A stretch of DNA of 15,458 bases from an uncultured Marinosulfonomonas sp. (GTDB lineage: Bacteria > Pseudomonadota > Alphaproteobacteria > Rhodobacterales > Rhodobacteraceae). The position numbers and the translations under genes were made by a program. This document shows, piece after piece, positions 14,105 to 15,458 of the stretch (positions are counted from its first letter, which is position 1; the number at the start of each line of letters is the position of its first letter). The stretch is taken from NCBI GenBank assembly GCA_947311455.1, contig CAMZKY010000181.1:1-15458 (forward strand), given 5' to 3'. Below the pieces are notes generated by a model. The model was not told where the DNA came from. It made no database searches and was given only the letters and a program-made list of their open reading frames with translations.

Positions 14105-15457
14105 ACAAAACATACGCAACTCTCTCGCTTGGGTTTATTTGACGCCCGTGTTCCACGGTATACAAGTTACCCGACCTCGCCACATTTTTCAAATGATGTG
14201 GGGGCCTCAGAATTTGTGGATTGGACAAAATCCATCAGCGAAGGGTCGGAGATTTCATTGTATTTGCATGTGCCGTTCTGTCGGCATCTCTGCTGGTTTT
14301 GTGCTTGCCGCACGCAAGGCACCCAATCGGTTGAACCCGTGCGCGCCTATCTTGAAACGCTGATTGCTGAAATCAAACTGCTGAAAAAAATCTTGCCGCG
14401 TGATATTTCGCTCTCACGTTTGCATTGGGGGGGGGGCACGCCAACATTGCTTGCGCCAGACATGATGACCGAGCTGGCCGAAGCCGTGTTTGATGTTGCC
14501 CCGATGGCCAAAGACGGTGAATTTTCTGTCGAGATCGACCCGAACGAAATAGATCAGGAACGCGTGCACGCCCTTGCCGATGCGGGAATGAATCGCGCGT
14601 CGATCGGGGTGCAGGATTTTGATCCGGAAATTCAAAAAGTGATTGGCCGTATTCAAAGCTACGAGGTAACGAAAGAGGCCGCAGATATGTTGCGCGCCCA
14701 AGGGATCAAAAGCTTGAACGCCGATATTTTGTATGGCTTACCGTTCCAAACCAATGAAAAAATTACTCAAAGCGTCGAGAAACTTCTAGAATTAAAACCG
14801 GATCGCGTGGCGCTTTATGGATATGCCCATGTGCCATGGATGGCCAAACGCCAACAATTGATCCCGGCAGAGGCCTTGCCCGAACCCACAGATCGCCTGA
14901 CATTGTTTGAAACGGCGCGTGATATATTCATCGCGCACGAATACGCAGAAATCGGGATTGATCACTTTGCATTGGAAACCGATGGCTTGGCCACCTCGCA
15001 AAAAGCTGGCAAATTGCGCCGTAATTTCCAAGGTTACACCGATGATAATTCGGTAGCGTTGATCGGCCTTGGTGCCTCGTCTATTTCACGCTTTCCGCAG
15101 GGGTTTGCACAGCATGCGTCGGCCACATCAGCCTATACCAAACACGTGCGGAATGGCGAATTCGCCACCCATCGTGGCCACAAATTCAGCAGCGAAGACC
15201 GCCTGCGCGCCCGCATGATCGAAGCGCTGATGTGTGATTTCAAGATCAACACCGCCGAGATGATGGAACGTTTTGACGTAAGCCGCGACACCATTGAAGC
15301 CATGTATCAAGTCGCCGCAGATGATTTCGAAGGCATTCCGGTGATCACCGATGAAGGCTTTTCTGTGCCCGCTGAAATCGCGCCTTTAATGCGGATGATC
15401 GCCCGAAGTTTCGATGCATATGATCTGTCAAAAGCAGGGCATAGCTCGGCTGTTTAG
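14102..15457 (+). CDS. hemN: oxygen-independent coproporphyrinogen III oxidase HemN (radical SAM)
   Basis: HemN converts coproporphyrinogen III to protoporphyrinogen IX without oxygen, supplying haem when cbb3 oxidase is made. The 451-residue protein (from ATG 14102) has the family opening VPRYTSYPTSPHF, then the radical SAM cluster C60-x3-C64-x2-C67 with the extra cysteine C69 typical of true HemN. It also has the SAM-binding GGGTP motif, SVEIDPNE, MNRASIGVQDFD and the YGYAHVPW stretch. The last 70 or so residues form the HemN C-terminal domain. An in-frame ATG at 14066 would add 12 residues but lies inside the FNR box and before the predicted transcription start, so 14102 is preferred. A run of ten G (14427-14436) encodes part of GGGTP. 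The stop TAG ends one base before the window edge. Confidence 0.97.
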   Translation: MTKHTQLSRLGLFDARVPRYTSYPTSPHFSNDVGASEFVDWTKSISEGSEISLYLHVPFCRHLCWFCACRTQGTQSVEPVRAYLETLIAEIKLLKKILPRDISLSRLHWGGGTPTLLAPDMMTELAEAVFDVAPMAKDGEFSVEIDPNEIDQERVHALADAGMNRASIGVQDFDPEIQKVIGRIQSYEVTKEAADMLRAQGIKSLNADILYGLPFQTNEKITQSVEKLLELKPDRVALYGYAHVPWMAKRQQLIPAEALPEPTDRLTLFETARDIFIAHEYAEIGIDHFALETDGLATSQKAGKLRRNFQGYTDDNSVALIGLGASSISRFPQGFAQHASATSAYTKHVRNGEFATHRGHKFSSEDRLRARMIEALMCDFKINTAEMMERFDVSRDTIEAMYQVAADDFEGIPVITDEGFSVPAEIAPLMRMIARSFDAYDLSKAGHSSAV

Positions 15458-15458
15458 A

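Overview
The window looks like a chromosomal stretch from a moderate-GC alphaproteobacterium of the order Rhodobacterales, probably the roseobacter group. I infer this from gene content and order: a complete ccoNOQP operon, a ccoGHIS assembly operon, an FnrL-type regulator and hemN side by side, together with perfect TTGAT-N4-ATCAA sites. No RNA genes of the standard kinds, CRISPR arrays, insertion sequences or phage genes are visible.

Layout from left to right. Positions 1-743 (minus) hold the N-terminal two thirds or so of a LacI-family repressor resembling the gluconate repressor GntR. The 463-bp gap after it (744-1206) has no protein gene. It does contain a perfect 12-bp LacI-type operator (836-847) lying on a candidate promoter, followed about 55 bp later by a strong intrinsic terminator (903-941). 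This is best explained as a repressor-controlled small RNA. Next come two plus-strand genes: a secreted penicillin-binding protein 5/6-type DD-carboxypeptidase with a C-terminal SPOR domain (1207-2742), and a fumarylacetoacetate-hydrolase-family enzyme (2758-3444). A DUF817 membrane protein (3459-4289, minus) converges on them.

Positions 4357-12229, all minus strand, form the cbb3 oxidase region. Transcription runs right to left: ccoN, ccoO, ccoQ, ccoP (the oxidase itself), two hairpins, a 75-bp imperfect inverted repeat, then ccoG, ccoH, ccoI, ccoS (assembly and copper delivery). ccoS is only 52 codons.

Right of ccoN lies a divergent control region with two perfect FNR boxes, then a tandem-domain universal stress protein (12432-13274, plus), fnrL (13292-14032, minus) and hemN (14102-15457, plus). 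A third perfect FNR box lies between fnrL and hemN.

How it fits together: FnrL senses low oxygen through an Fe-S cluster. It probably switches on the high-affinity cbb3 oxidase, the stress protein and the oxygen-independent haem synthesis enzyme. The oxidase needs haem (HemN), copper (CcoI) and maturation (CcoG, CcoH, CcoS). The most novel-looking element is the candidate LacI-controlled small RNA near position 840-941. The 22-nt inverted-repeat arms upstream of ccoG, the predicted leaderless hemN message and a ten-G tract in an essential hemN motif are also worth a look.
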